The notes under the pieces were generated by a model that was not told where the DNA came from, did not search any database, and saw only the letters and a program-made list of their open reading frames with translations. Shown here piece by piece: positions 9,591-19,778 of a stretch of DNA of 64,000 bases. Every line of letters starts with the position of its first letter. Position 1 is the first letter of the stretch. The position numbers were made by a program, and so were the translations under genes. Origin of the DNA: CAXBNB01 sp049115735 (lineage in GTDB: Bacteria > Bacteroidota > Bacteroidia > Cytophagales > Cyclobacteriaceae); NCBI GenBank assembly GCA_049115735.1, contig JAGDZP010000044.1, positions 1-64,000 of the forward strand, in the 5' to 3' direction.

Positions 9591-12302
9591 ATGAAAATTA
9601 AAACTTTAATCGCTTCTGTATTGATCGCTCTAGCCTTTCAGGCAAATGCGCAAAATGCATTTGTATCTAGTGGTAGCAAAGAGATCGATGCTGTTAGAAA
9701 AGAAATTAAGTCCAAACCATCTACTCCCGACAATTTTAGAGAAAGGTCTGTATTGATGTATATGTGGCTGGGTGCCATGCAGCAGCAGGCCATTGATCTC
9801 AGTTCTTTTTTCGATACAGATGCAGAGTACTATCGACTTGAGGGATTAATCAAATTTGGTCAGGGAGCAAAGAAAGAACAAGCCATCACCGATGTGTGCC
9901 AACTCATCGACAAGGGTTTTTCCGAGTTGGAAGAAATTCATGATAATTTTCTGGCTAAAGGTCCGATCTATAACCCTTATGAAAGTGATGGAAGTGGTTT
10001 TCCCGAAGGTGGTGACATGAGTGCAGAATGGCCAATGTTTCAAGGAAATAAACACAACAACGGATATACACCAGCACCAGGCCCGAGGTACGGAAAAAAC
10101 AAATGGAAATTCCCTATTGGGCTTGGATGGTATTCCAGACCAGTGATCGAAGATGACCGTGTATATATTGCTTCTCCAGGCATGTACGCCACCAGCTTTT
10201 GCCTGGATCTGAATACGGGAGAAGATATCTGGAAATCGACGCAGAATCATCCACTGTTCGGAATATACAAGTACCCCGCGATTATGTCCACACCAGTAAT
10301 CCAGGATGACAAAATCATATTGCGCGAGGTGAACAGTCATGGTGGAAACAAAGGACAGGGAAGGCATTTAGTCTACGTCGATAAAAAAACAGGGAAAACG
10401 CTTAGTAGGTCGTACGGCGGTCATGTTGACTATCGTACGCAGAATTCACCTGTTGCTTCAAACGGCAAGTATGTAGTTTACCCATTCGGTGTTGCCGACA
10501 TTTACGGTTTCGATCCCGTTTGTCAAAATTTCAATCGCCTGATTTGTAAAGACAAGAACAATGAAAAACAAATGTGGGATTTTAATGTTGGAGATATAGA
10601 TGCCTTGGCTGAACCCACAATGACGGAATTTCAGGTATTTCAGGGTACCATGGAAGGCTACCTTTATGCACTAAACCTGATTCCAGGTGTTTCGGGTCAT
10701 GAGCCGGTTAACTTCAATTCAACTAACGAAAAAAAACTTATTGCCTGGAATTTTAAGGCGGATGGTGCCATCAATACCCAAGTAGTTGTCAATGATGGCA
10801 AGGTTTATTTTGGTGCCAATGGAGGAACCGTTTATTGTTTAGATGAAAAAACCGGAAAACAGATCTGGGCTAAGAAAGTTGCTTCTGTAGAATTAAAAGC
10901 CCGAAAGCACTTTACCACAGGCATCATTGAAGATGGCATATTATACATGGGATCTGCGAATAAAAATCTATACGCTTTTGACACCAACAATGGCAATATA
11001 GCCTGGTCTGCCTCCACCGATGATTGGGTAAGAGCGAATCCAGTGCTTTCTAAAAAAGGGATTTATGTGGCCGATGTTAGCGGTAATCTCTACAACTTCA
11101 AAAAGGATGGAAAGTTGGTTTTCAAAAAACAAATAAGCTCCCATCCCATTTATGCTGACCTTGCCTTTTCAGATGACAAAATTCTCATCAACGATAGCAA
11201 CCTGATGACCTACTGTGTTGACTTAAAAGCTAAAGAAATCTGGAAACGCAGTATTTTAAGCGCCTATTGGAATGAGGACGGAGAGCGAATCTTTACAGAT
11301 CAATTATCTGGGGGTACCTACTATCAGTCAAAGCCAACAGCCGCAAAAGACAAAGTCTATTTCGGTAACCCTGCAGGATTCTTGTATGCCATAGATTCTG
11401 AAACTGGTGAAGAAAAATGGAAATTCGAAATGGGTGCGGCCATATCCGTGGGGCCTGCTATTGCAGATGGAAAAGTCTACGGAGGCCAGCAAGGTGGTGA
11501 GCGTTTCTTCTACTGCGTGGATGCAGAAACGGGAGAATTAGTCTGGAAACAAACTGTCCCCGGTGGCTGGGTATGGGGCTCAGCGACTGTAGATGACGGC
11601 ATGGTCTATGTACCCACTGTTGATGGCCATGCTGTGTGCATGGATGCGGAAACAGGGCACATCATTTGGATGTTCCCTACCGCTAAATCCGTACCTGCTG
11701 AACCAGCAATTGATGGGGATATCGTATACTTCGGTTCCTGGAGTCGCTCGCTATATGCATTCAACAAAAAGACTGGTGAAGTACTCTGGAAAGCTAATGG
11801 TGTTGGATTGGACTCAGGTACACTGATCTCCCAAGACGGGAAGATTTATTTACCACACCACAACAATATTTTCATGTACTTCGATGCAAAGACTGGAGAA
11901 CTTTTAACGAATGGAAATACAAACAAAGAAGACAAAGGAAACTACTCCAATTTCAACGCAAGCCCTGCTTTTCATGATGGCCGTGGCTTCTTTACAGCTC
12001 GCGTAGGAATCGGATTGAGGGGAGTTCCGCTGACCTCCAAGGTTTACAGTGTCGACGCGGAAACTGCCAAGGTGCATTGGACTTTCCCTGATGGTGGAGG
12101 GCTTTCAGCTCCGGCTTTGGCCAGTGGTAGAGTGTACATCGGATCTGGAAACTATCCATACTTGTATTGCCTAGATCAAAAAACTGGTAAGCCATATTGG
12201 ATCTACAAAATGGGAAACCGGATTGAAGAATCCACTCTTTGTATATATAGGGATAAGCTGTATGCTTTGGCTGGAGATGGTTATTTGCATGCTGTTGAAT
12301 AA
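9591..12302 (+). CDS. Secreted PQQ-like beta-propeller repeat protein (propeller copy 2)
   Basis: The 903-residue protein has a signal peptide ending at about residue 20 (QANAQ). The shared helical domain (SKEIDAVRKEIKSKPSTPDN and following, about 25-130) precedes a long run of PQQ-like blades: CLDLNTGEDIWK, YCLDEKTGKQIW, AIDSETGEEKWKFEMG, YCLDQKTGKPYW. It is very similar along its length to copy 3 (22240-24996). Both share FTDQLSGGTYYQSKPTAAK and QQGGERFFY stretches, so the two look like a fairly recent duplication. No haem motif is present. It lies between copy 1 and a run of four sulfatases, which suggests a role in the same glycan response, perhaps as a periplasmic scaffold or sensor. Automated labels such as BamB or alcohol dehydrogenase for these repeats would be over-calls. 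Confidence 0.85.
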   Translation: MKIKTLIASVLIALAFQANAQNAFVSSGSKEIDAVRKEIKSKPSTPDNFRERSVLMYMWLGAMQQQAIDLSSFFDTDAEYYRLEGLIKFGQGAKKEQAITDVCQLIDKGFSELEEIHDNFLAKGPIYNPYESDGSGFPEGGDMSAEWPMFQGNKHNNGYTPAPGPRYGKNKWKFPIGLGWYSRPVIEDDRVYIASPGMYATSFCLDLNTGEDIWKSTQNHPLFGIYKYPAIMSTPVIQDDKIILREVNSHGGNKGQGRHLVYVDKKTGKTLSRSYGGHVDYRTQNSPVASNGKYVVYPFGVADIYGFDPVCQNFNRLICKDKNNEKQMWDFNVGDIDALAEPTMTEFQVFQGTMEGYLYALNLIPGVSGHEPVNFNSTNEKKLIAWNFKADGAINTQVVVNDGKVYFGANGGTVYCLDEKTGKQIWAKKVASVELKARKHFTTGIIEDGILYMGSANKNLYAFDTNNGNIAWSASTDDWVRANPVLSKKGIYVADVSGNLYNFKKDGKLVFKKQISSHPIYADLAFSDDKILINDSNLMTYCVDLKAKEIWKRSILSAYWNEDGERIFTDQLSGGTYYQSKPTAAKDKVYFGNPAGFLYAIDSETGEEKWKFEMGAAISVGPAIADGKVYGGQQGGERFFYCVDAETGELVWKQTVPGGWVWGSATVDDGMVYVPTVDGHAVCMDAETGHIIWMFPTAKSVPAEPAIDGDIVYFGSWSRSLYAFNKKTGEVLWKANGVGLDSGTLISQDGKIYLPHHNNIFMYFDAKTGELLTNGNTNKEDKGNYSNFNASPAFHDGRGFFTARVGIGLRGVPLTSKVYSVDAETAKVHWTFPDGGGLSAPALASGRVYIGSGNYPYLYCLDQKTGKPYWIYKMGNRIEESTLCIYRDKLYALAGDGYLHAVE

Positions 12303-12320
12303 AAATCGGAAATCAGAAAA

Positions 12321-13829
12321 ATGATACTTTATAAATCACCATTAATAGTTTTTTTAGGTTGTTTGTTGCTTGCCTCCTGTGGCCAGAACAAGAATAAAGA
12401 GCAAGGACAAAGTCAAGTGCAAACTCAAGAGCAAAAACAAAGGCCGAATATTGTGCTTATTCTTGCAGATGACCTGGGTTATGGATGCACTGGCACCTAT
12501 GGTGCACAACCGGAATTATTGACGACTCCTGCCATAAATCGATTAGCAAAAGAAGGAAGAAAATTTACCCGAGCTTACACACCTTCTTCAGTTTGTTCAC
12601 CTACCCGATATGGACTCTTGACAGGGCAATATGAGTGGAGAACGGGCAGAACCAATGATGTATCTCATTCTGACAGCCCTTTGACAATTGAAACGGATCG
12701 TCCAACCATAGCCTCCCGATTGAAGGAAATCGGTTATAGCACCGCTGCAATCGGAAAATGGCATTTGGGTTATCAGAATGACAGTACTGACTATTTGAAA
12801 CCTTTGTCCCCAGGACCATTGGATATTGGCTTTGACTATCACTGGGGTATACCAAATAACCACGGTGATATAGTAGGTTCATGGATCGAAAATGATCGTG
12901 TTGTTGGGTTGAAAAGTAGCCAGGAAGATATACCTGTGAATCAACGTCGACCTGAAAAAAATTGGCAGGGAGATGATATGTTGGACATTCCCGCCCCATT
13001 CAGAGTGGATACTACTGTAATGAACACGCTGAATCAAAAACTAAGCACCTGGATCGGAGATCAATCAAAAGACAAGCCATTTTTTCTCTATTATGCCATG
13101 CCTGCAATCCATGTTCCGATGACTCCTTCCAGAGGTTTTTCTGGTGTAAGCAAAGCCGGTGTAATGGGCGACTGGATCATGGAAATGGATGCTTCCGTGG
13201 ATACCGTATTACAAGCACTTCATCGTCATGGCTTTTCTGAAAACACCCTGGTAGTTTTCACCTCAGACAATGGAGCACATCCTTCCCGGGCACACGATGC
13301 GGTCAATGCAGGATTAAAACTCAATGGCCCTTTCAGGGGAACAAAACTAACCATCTGGGATGGTGGTTTCCGGGTGCCTTATATCGTGAGGTGGCCTGGC
13401 AAAGTAGCTGCCGGATCAAGCTCAGATGAGCTAGTCAATCTGGTTGACATATATGCAAGTGTAACTGAACTTTTGGACATTGAACTAGCTACTCCAAACA
13501 TTGAGGCTCCTGACAGTTTTAGTTTTTTGGCAGCATGGATGAACGGAGAAAGTAAAGAATCAAGAGGTCCGATGGTCTACACCAGCTATGAAGGCGTGGT
13601 TGCTATTCAGCACGAGAACTGGAAATTCATTGAAGGCAAACCAGGCCCGCCGCTCCGGTTTACTGATAAAAAAAGAATGAAAGTAGAAGCCCAAGAAATG
13701 CTCTTTGACTTATCGACTGATATAGCAGAGCAAAATAACCTTGTGAATTCTAACTCTGAGCAAGTACAAAAAATGAAAGCCCTTTTGGCTGAACTTAGAC
13801 AACAAGGCTATAGCAGAAAAGTATTTTAA
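12321..13829 (+). CDS. Family S1 sulfatase lipoprotein
   Basis: This 502-residue sulfatase has a lipoprotein signal (LLASC, Cys20) followed by a Gln/Lys-rich linker to about residue 40. The metal-binding ADD is at 49-51. The formylglycine precursor is Cys92 in SSVCSPTRYGLLTGQY. GKWHLGYQ supplies the Lys/His pair, and FTSDNGAHPSRAHDA the C-terminal metal ligands. It resembles the next gene and the sulfatase at 32573-34738; all three share CSP-T/S-RY, TGxYxWR and the NxVDIYA region, so they form one subgroup. The start lies 18 bp after propeller copy 2 and the next sulfatase follows after 36 bp, so co-transcription is likely. The sulfated substrate cannot be read from sequence. Confidence 0.93.
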   Translation: MILYKSPLIVFLGCLLLASCGQNKNKEQGQSQVQTQEQKQRPNIVLILADDLGYGCTGTYGAQPELLTTPAINRLAKEGRKFTRAYTPSSVCSPTRYGLLTGQYEWRTGRTNDVSHSDSPLTIETDRPTIASRLKEIGYSTAAIGKWHLGYQNDSTDYLKPLSPGPLDIGFDYHWGIPNNHGDIVGSWIENDRVVGLKSSQEDIPVNQRRPEKNWQGDDMLDIPAPFRVDTTVMNTLNQKLSTWIGDQSKDKPFFLYYAMPAIHVPMTPSRGFSGVSKAGVMGDWIMEMDASVDTVLQALHRHGFSENTLVVFTSDNGAHPSRAHDAVNAGLKLNGPFRGTKLTIWDGGFRVPYIVRWPGKVAAGSSSDELVNLVDIYASVTELLDIELATPNIEAPDSFSFLAAWMNGESKESRGPMVYTSYEGVVAIQHENWKFIEGKPGPPLRFTDKKRMKVEAQEMLFDLSTDIAEQNNLVNSNSEQVQKMKALLAELRQQGYSRKVF

Positions 13830-13865
13830 ACAAAAGATAAAATTGAGTACTAAAAACAATATCCA

Positions 13866-15380
13866 ATGAAATTACATAAGAAATCGTTTCCGTATTTACT
13901 AATACTCATACTACTGTCAATCAGCGCATTCGCTCAAAAAAAGCCCAACATAGTGGTCATCCTTGCAGATGATCTGGGATATGCCAGTGCGAACTGCTAC
14001 GGTGCTCCCAAGTCTATGGTTCGAACACCGCACATCGATCGCCTGGCAGAACAAGGCATGCGATTTACAGATGCCAATACACCTGGTTCGGTTTGCTCTC
14101 CTACACGATATGCGTTGTTGACTGGTCGATACGCCTGGCGTGGATCCTTAAAATATGGTGTGCTTAACCCACCGGAAGGAGCACTGCTTATCGAAGATGA
14201 ACTCAAGACGCTTCCAGCTTATTTACAGGACAATGGTTACCAGACAGCACAAGTAGGGAAATGGCATCTGGGTTATACCAGGTTGAAAAATGTAGATGAT
14301 CTTTCTGCTCAACCGCTAACTCCTGGTGCAAATACTGTCGGGTTCGACTACCATTTTGGAGTTCCAAATAACATTGACTGGTTACCCAAGGTTTACATCG
14401 AAAATGAGCAGATATGGGGCTTAAGATCAAAAGGGAAATCTCCTTATGGGAAAAGTTCTTACAAAAATCGACCATACCATGGCTATGATGCCCCACAAAG
14501 AATGATTACAAAAGTGATGGACGACATTACAGATAAGTCAAGAGAGTGGATATTTAAGTCGGTAAGACAAAATCCTGAAAAACCCTTCTTTCTATATTTT
14601 GCTCCCGTCGCTGTTCACAACCCAATTACACCAGGTGAACGTCTGCGCGGAAGTAGTGGATGCGGAGCTTACTGCGATTACATACATGACTTGGACTATT
14701 CTGTAGGAGAAATCATTAATGCCCTGGCCTATTCCAATGTGCTGGAAGAAACAATCATCATCTTCACAAGTGATAACGGTGGAGATATAGGAAACCTAAT
14801 TGCGGAAAAAAATGCTCGCGAACTTGGTTTTAAAAATAATGGCGATTTAAAGGGCGACAAACATACGATATGGGAAGGTGGTTTTCGCGTGCCTTTTATC
14901 GTTCGCTGGCCAGGAAAAGTGGAAGCTGGAACAGTATCTGATCGAACCATAAACGTAGTAGATATTTTTGCCACCGTTCAGGAATTGGTCAGTGGAGAGG
15001 TTATGCCTCCTCTAGAGGCTGGAGCAGACAGCTTCAGTTTTTATGATGAGTTGATTGGAGAACGAAACGAAGCGGCTGTGAGACCACATATGGTTGTCAA
15101 TAGTGTAAGTGGTACAATGGCCGTCAGAAAGGGGCCCTGGAAATACATTGAGGGTATTGCAACCAGAAAACTAAATCAAGGAATAAGAGATTACTATGCT
15201 GGTGAGTTCAGCGAGCAACTTTACAACCTGAAGGATGATATTTCAGAATCAAATGACCTTTTAGAAAGTCAACCTAAAGAAGTGAAAGATTTAAAGAACA
15301 CGCTAGAACAAATACGCTCTCTGGGTTCTGAACGTCTGGCAGCAGAATCCACAGCGGGTAAAAAGGGTAAGAAAAAATAA
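13866..15380 (+). CDS. Secreted family S1 sulfatase
   Basis: The 504-residue exported sulfatase has a signal peptide cleaved near SAFAQ (residue 24). ADD at 34-36 and Cys77 in GSVCSPTRYALLTGRYAWR form the start of the active site. GKWHLGYTR and FTSDNGGDIGNL give the remaining catalytic and metal residues. The C-terminus is a short Lys-rich tail (GKKGKKK). It is a close relative of the preceding sulfatase, probably a tandem duplicate that has diverged in its signal type (secreted instead of lipoprotein) and in substrate loops. The next sulfatase starts 12 bp downstream. It probably removes sulfate esters from a sugar; the position on the sugar is unknown. Confidence 0.93.
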   Translation: MKLHKKSFPYLLILILLSISAFAQKKPNIVVILADDLGYASANCYGAPKSMVRTPHIDRLAEQGMRFTDANTPGSVCSPTRYALLTGRYAWRGSLKYGVLNPPEGALLIEDELKTLPAYLQDNGYQTAQVGKWHLGYTRLKNVDDLSAQPLTPGANTVGFDYHFGVPNNIDWLPKVYIENEQIWGLRSKGKSPYGKSSYKNRPYHGYDAPQRMITKVMDDITDKSREWIFKSVRQNPEKPFFLYFAPVAVHNPITPGERLRGSSGCGAYCDYIHDLDYSVGEIINALAYSNVLEETIIIFTSDNGGDIGNLIAEKNARELGFKNNGDLKGDKHTIWEGGFRVPFIVRWPGKVEAGTVSDRTINVVDIFATVQELVSGEVMPPLEAGADSFSFYDELIGERNEAAVRPHMVVNSVSGTMAVRKGPWKYIEGIATRKLNQGIRDYYAGEFSEQLYNLKDDISESNDLLESQPKEVKDLKNTLEQIRSLGSERLAAESTAGKKGKKK

Positions 15381-15392
15381 CGCATAGAGACT

Positions 15393-16925
15393 ATGAGGTT
15401 TGTATTTGCGATAATAGTATTTCTGATTTGTGTTGAGACTATTGCACAAGATGCTCGGCCGAATGTGCTGTTGATTGTCGCAGATGATTTAGGTTATGAT
15501 AGCCCAGGATTTGCAGGTGGAGTAGCACCTGACGTGACACCTAACCTGGATAGGCTGGCATCAGAAAGTTTTTCATTCAAAAATGCTTTTTCTGTAGTTT
15601 CTGTTTGCCAGCCATCACGACAGTCCATGTTGTCTGGTCTGATACCTCAACATTATGGTTCTAAAGGATTCTTCCCTATGGCTGACGGAACCCCAACATT
15701 ACCAGGGTTGCTGAGAGCATCAGGTTATGTCACCGGTAATATTCACAAATGGGGTCACATGAGACCAATCGAATCTTTTAACTGGAATTATGACAATAAG
15801 GCATTAGGATTGACCGATCCGACAGGTATAGTAGGTCGTGATCCACAAGCTATGGGCCGAGGGTTTCGCAAATTGATAGAAATAGCTGAAGAAAATGATC
15901 AACCGTTTTTCATGATTGTCAACTCAGCGGATCCGCATCGCCCATTTCATGGAGACTATAAATCGAACGGAGGGCCCAAGCCTAAAGAGCCGTCCAGAAT
16001 TTATACAGCTGAAGAAATTACTGTGCCTCCGACGCTTCCGGACATTCCGGGTATAAGGGAAGATCTTGCGAAATATGCATCATCTGTAAGACGTCTGGAT
16101 GATACCGTTGGTGAATGTCTGAAGGTATTGCGTGAGTCCAACAAAAAATCCTCTACCATAGTGATATTCGTTTCAGATAATGGCATGCCTTTGCCTTTCG
16201 GGAAGTTCGATGCTTACCTGAGTAGCAATCGGTCTCCTTTTTTGATGAGGTGGCCAGAAGGGATCTCAACTCCAGGAGTTGACCATGATCACCTGGTATC
16301 ATTGATGGACATCACTCCAACTGTATTGGAACTGGCTGGTGTGCCAGTTCCTACCCCAATGGACGGTAAATCTCTTGTGCCTTTGCTTAAAAAGAATAAA
16401 AATGCAACATGGAGAGAATCTATCACCTTTATCCGAAATGAAGATATTAATTACACGAGCAGCTATAAGAGGAGGGCAAAAAAGGACCCTTTATTTATGG
16501 ATAAAATGATTGCATCCGGTTGGGAATTGCGTCCGGATCACCCTTCTAAAGGCACCTATTCCAGGAGTAAGGAAATCAGAACTTATTTCGACGGTCGCTA
16601 CGGCTACATCTACAATGATTGCTACCGTGAAAATGGATTAGAGTTGAACGAACTGGGCGCCATAGTTCCTTATGATGGAGCTTCCATAATTGCAATGAGG
16701 AAAATGTCGCAGGATGATCCGGCTGTAAAGGAAAGATATGAATTCTTTTTACTAAGGGCTAAGGAAGAATTGTATGACTGGTCCACCGACCCTGGGAGTA
16801 GACAAAACCTTGCTTTAGATCCGAACTATGCAGTTGTATTAAAAAAATCTCGTAAGGGTCTGGCTAAATGGATGAAATCATCCAAGGACCCATTATTAGA
16901 AGAATATCAATACCTAATCAACTAA
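15393..16925 (+). CDS. Secreted sulfamidase-like (SGSH-type) S1 sulfatase
   Basis: This 510-residue exported protein has a signal peptide ending near IAQ (residue 19). The active Cys72 lies in SVCQPSRQSMLSGL. ADD at 30-32, the HKWGH segment, SADPHRPFHGD and FVSDNGMPLPFGK complete the sulfatase site. The order of motifs and the VPPTLPDIPGIREDLAKYASSVRRLDD region resemble N-sulfoglucosamine sulfohydrolases (SGSH). It is strikingly similar to 25062-26669, which has the same CQPSRQSML, GFAGGVAPDVTPN and FNWNY elements, so the two are paralogues in separate operons. SGSH-like does not prove N-sulfatase activity; relatives include O-sulfatases. Confidence 0.92.
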   Translation: MRFVFAIIVFLICVETIAQDARPNVLLIVADDLGYDSPGFAGGVAPDVTPNLDRLASESFSFKNAFSVVSVCQPSRQSMLSGLIPQHYGSKGFFPMADGTPTLPGLLRASGYVTGNIHKWGHMRPIESFNWNYDNKALGLTDPTGIVGRDPQAMGRGFRKLIEIAEENDQPFFMIVNSADPHRPFHGDYKSNGGPKPKEPSRIYTAEEITVPPTLPDIPGIREDLAKYASSVRRLDDTVGECLKVLRESNKKSSTIVIFVSDNGMPLPFGKFDAYLSSNRSPFLMRWPEGISTPGVDHDHLVSLMDITPTVLELAGVPVPTPMDGKSLVPLLKKNKNATWRESITFIRNEDINYTSSYKRRAKKDPLFMDKMIASGWELRPDHPSKGTYSRSKEIRTYFDGRYGYIYNDCYRENGLELNELGAIVPYDGASIIAMRKMSQDDPAVKERYEFFLLRAKEELYDWSTDPGSRQNLALDPNYAVVLKKSRKGLAKWMKSSKDPLLEEYQYLIN

Positions 16926-16929
16926 CTAG

Positions 16930-18399
16930 ATGAACTTCAATAAAATTAATATGATATTAAGAAAAGCTTTCTTTACGAAGAAGATATTTTTTATGCTCCT
17001 GCTACTTGGAACCTATACCATTGTAGCACAATCCTCCCGCCCGAATATAGTATTCATATTTGTAGATGACATGGGCTACTATGATTTGAGCAGCTATGGT
17101 GCGACTGAAGTTAACACCACACGAATAGACAAGCTGGCTGATGAAGGTATCCGCTTTACTGATTACTATGCTGCAGCTCCAATTTGCAGCCCTTCACGTG
17201 CAGGATTGCTTACAGGATGTTATCCACGAAGGGTTGGCAATGAATCCTGGGTGCACCGCCCGGACTCTGAATCAGGACTAAACCCTGATGAACTGACCAT
17301 GGCTGAATTATTCAAACAAAATGGTTATCAAACAGCATGTATAGGAAAGTGGCACCTTGGTTTCAAAGAAGCCTATTTGCCTAAAAACCAAGGTTTTGAT
17401 CATTACTATGGCCTTTTGCATAACCTGGACTCATATGAAACTGTACATTTTGAAAAAAACGGTGGAGTTCCCCTTCTTCGCAACGGAAAGGTTGTAGAGC
17501 GCCCGGCGGATCCTGCGAAATTAACCAAGCTGTATACTAATGAGGCCATGCAGTGGATAGAGTCTGCTGTTGGTACGAATACTAAAAAAGATTCTGAACC
17601 ATTCTTTCTCTACCTACCCCATACGATGTTGCACAATCCACTGGGCGTCAGTAAAGAATTTGTTGGTACATCAAATTGGGGTGAATACGGTGATGCTATT
17701 CAAGAACTGGATTTTCATACTGGGCGCCTTATGGATAAACTACATGAACTTGAAATCGCTGATAATACCATAGTCGTTTATGCATCAGACAATGGGCGAA
17801 AACCGGGAAGAAACCCTAACCAACCAATAAGAGGATCTAAACTGACAACACTAGAGGGAGGTATCCGAGTTCCTTGTATTGTATGGGGTCCTGGACTAGG
17901 AATTCAACAAGCGAAAACTTCCAAAGTGATGACACATGCAATGGACTGGTATCCTACACTGGCATCACTAGCGGGCATAGAGATACCAGAAGGGATCGTT
18001 ATGGACGGCCGTGACCTTAGTAGTCTATTAAAAGGGGAATCAAAGGAAGTCTCATTTGTAGCAAGCGATAATGCGATTAATGCTTCAGTTCCATTAAGAA
18101 GACCCTGGAATCCGGTGTATGAATGGGACAATGTCATTAATAGAGAGGAGTATTTAAATGCATTTTTCTATCATGGAAGCCAGGGTGCACTAGCGGCAGT
18201 CAGGTATGGCAAATGGAAACTGCATTTGAACCCAACCCTGGTACTTTATAACCTTGAAACAGATCCGGGTGAAAGACATCCTGTTAATAATTCAGCTATA
18301 AAGTATAAACTTCGGGGGATGGCAGTTCTTTTTCTGGAAGAAATGAGACTTTACTCTCGGGCAACAACAGCATCAAAATCTACCAACAAGAAACGATAA
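16930..18399 (+). CDS. Secreted arylsulfatase A/GALNS-like S1 sulfatase
   Basis: The 489-residue protein has a long N-terminal region and a hydrophobic signal ending at IVAQ (residue 34). An internal Met at residue 8 (16951) would be an equally plausible start. VDD at 45-47, Cys86 in PICSPSRAGLLTGCYPRR, GKWHLGFKE and YASDNGRKPGRN are the catalytic signatures. TGCYPRRVG is typical of arylsulfatase A and N-acetylgalactosamine-6-sulfatase types. It begins 4 bp after the preceding stop, so the genes are tightly coupled. It is the last of four consecutive sulfatases and is followed after 26 bp by the exported dehydratase. Substrate unknown. Confidence 0.92.
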   Translation: MNFNKINMILRKAFFTKKIFFMLLLLGTYTIVAQSSRPNIVFIFVDDMGYYDLSSYGATEVNTTRIDKLADEGIRFTDYYAAAPICSPSRAGLLTGCYPRRVGNESWVHRPDSESGLNPDELTMAELFKQNGYQTACIGKWHLGFKEAYLPKNQGFDHYYGLLHNLDSYETVHFEKNGGVPLLRNGKVVERPADPAKLTKLYTNEAMQWIESAVGTNTKKDSEPFFLYLPHTMLHNPLGVSKEFVGTSNWGEYGDAIQELDFHTGRLMDKLHELEIADNTIVVYASDNGRKPGRNPNQPIRGSKLTTLEGGIRVPCIVWGPGLGIQQAKTSKVMTHAMDWYPTLASLAGIEIPEGIVMDGRDLSSLLKGESKEVSFVASDNAINASVPLRRPWNPVYEWDNVINREEYLNAFFYHGSQGALAAVRYGKWKLHLNPTLVLYNLETDPGERHPVNNSAIKYKLRGMAVLFLEEMRLYSRATTASKSTNKKR

Positions 18400-18425
18400 T
18401 ACTATATCACTAAAAACAAGCCAAA

Positions 18426-19778
18426 ATGAAAAACTTAAGTAGACGAAACGTAATTCGCACATTTGGTTTAGGAACCGCAGCTGGTGCAATGGGATTGTTC
18501 CAGGGTGCAAATGCAACTCCTTTGCAATCAAAAAAGAAGGACAAAGAACCGGGTAACATCAAGATTACTAAGGTTCGCTCGATTGTTACAGCTCCTTTCA
18601 ACATCAATTTGGTGATAGTAAAAGTAGAGACCAATCAGGATGGATTGTATGGAGTAGGCTGTGCCACTTTCACGCAAAGAGCACATACAGTCGCCAAAGA
18701 AATTGATACCTACCTCAATGACTTTTGTATTGGAAAGAATCCCGCAAATATTGAAGATCTGTGGCAAACGGCCTATCAAAGTTCCTACTGGCGAAATGGC
18801 CCAATATTGAACAATGCATTAAGCGGTCTGGATCAGGCGCTTTGGGATATCAAGGGCAAGGTAGCGGGTCTGCCGGTGTATGATCTTTTGGGCGGAAAGG
18901 TCAGATTTGCAGTAGATACTTATACCCATGCTTCTGGCCCAACTCCAGGGGATGTAATGGATGATGTGGAAAAGTACATCGGTGAAGGTTATCGTAATAT
19001 CCGAATCCAACTTGGTGGTTATGGATCTACGCATCTCGCAAAAGATCCTGACTGGAAAAAAGGAGGCTTTGGCAGTACTGGTGATCAAACTATAGATCCA
19101 CAGGCCTATAAACGTGGAACAGTTGAAATTTTCAAAATGGCACGTGAACGTTTTGGAGATAAGATTGAGCTTTTGCATGACATGCACGAACGTTTGCAAC
19201 CCATGGATGCCATAGATATGATTAAAAAGGTAGAAGAATACCGACCTTTCTTTATCGAGGATCCTCTTTCGCCAGAAAATATGAATTGGTTTGAAAGGTT
19301 GAGAGAACATACTAGTGTACCTATTGCGATGGGCGAATTGCTAAACAATCCTCATGAATGGGTTGAGCCAATGAGCAGAAGGATGTATGACTACATCAGG
19401 ATCCATATTTCTCAAATTGGTGGCATTACACCTGCAATGAAAGTAGCACGGCTTGGCGAATGGTTTAACGTGAGGACTGCATGGCATGGACCACCAGATA
19501 CATCCCCAATTGGTCATGCTGCCAATGCACACATCGACCTGGCTGTTTGGAATTTCGGAATTCAGGAAGCTGCCTGGAACATCCGAAATCCAAAGGATGA
19601 ATGGCTGGAACTTTTCCCCGGAACACCGAAGATTGAAAAAGGCTATATGTACGTGAATGAAGCTCCAGGACTGGGTATTGACATTGATGAGAAACTAGCG
19701 AAAAAATTCCCGCCGGTGAAGTATAATTACAACTGGACACAGGTACGCACACAAGACGGTACTCCGGTGAGACCTTAA
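18426..19778 (+). CDS. Tat-exported enolase-superfamily sugar-acid dehydratase (ManD/RspA-like)
   Basis: This 450-residue protein belongs to the mandelate racemase/muconate lactonising group. Metal ligands are visible as Asp252 (HDMH), Glu278 (FFIEDP) and Glu304 (AMGELL). His254 and His354 (WHGPPD) sit where ManD-type D-mannonate dehydratases have catalytic histidines. The YWRNGPI and SGLDQALWDIKGKVAGLPVY region also matches ManD/RspA. Known ManD enzymes dehydrate D-mannonate or D-gluconate to 2-keto-3-deoxygluconate in the cytoplasm. This one begins SRRNVIRTFG followed by a hydrophobic Ala/Gly stretch, a clear twin-arginine signal, so it should act in the periplasm. It ends the sulfatase operon. 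The family call is strong; substrate and dehydratase activity are inference. Confidence 0.88.
   Translation: MKNLSRRNVIRTFGLGTAAGAMGLFQGANATPLQSKKKDKEPGNIKITKVRSIVTAPFNINLVIVKVETNQDGLYGVGCATFTQRAHTVAKEIDTYLNDFCIGKNPANIEDLWQTAYQSSYWRNGPILNNALSGLDQALWDIKGKVAGLPVYDLLGGKVRFAVDTYTHASGPTPGDVMDDVEKYIGEGYRNIRIQLGGYGSTHLAKDPDWKKGGFGSTGDQTIDPQAYKRGTVEIFKMARERFGDKIELLHDMHERLQPMDAIDMIKKVEEYRPFFIEDPLSPENMNWFERLREHTSVPIAMGELLNNPHEWVEPMSRRMYDYIRIHISQIGGITPAMKVARLGEWFNVRTAWHGPPDTSPIGHAANAHIDLAVWNFGIQEAAWNIRNPKDEWLELFPGTPKIEKGYMYVNEAPGLGIDIDEKLAKKFPPVKYNYNWTQVRTQDGTPVRP

Noticed and set aside
9591..12302. Annotation of the large propeller proteins as BamB or as PQQ alcohol dehydrogenases
   Set aside because: They are over twice the length of BamB, have an extra helical domain, and lack the vicinal-Cys and GGDN signatures that the true dehydrogenase at 28215 has.
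19141..19146. CACGTG in the ManD-like gene
   Set aside because: Coding sequence, no extended symmetry.
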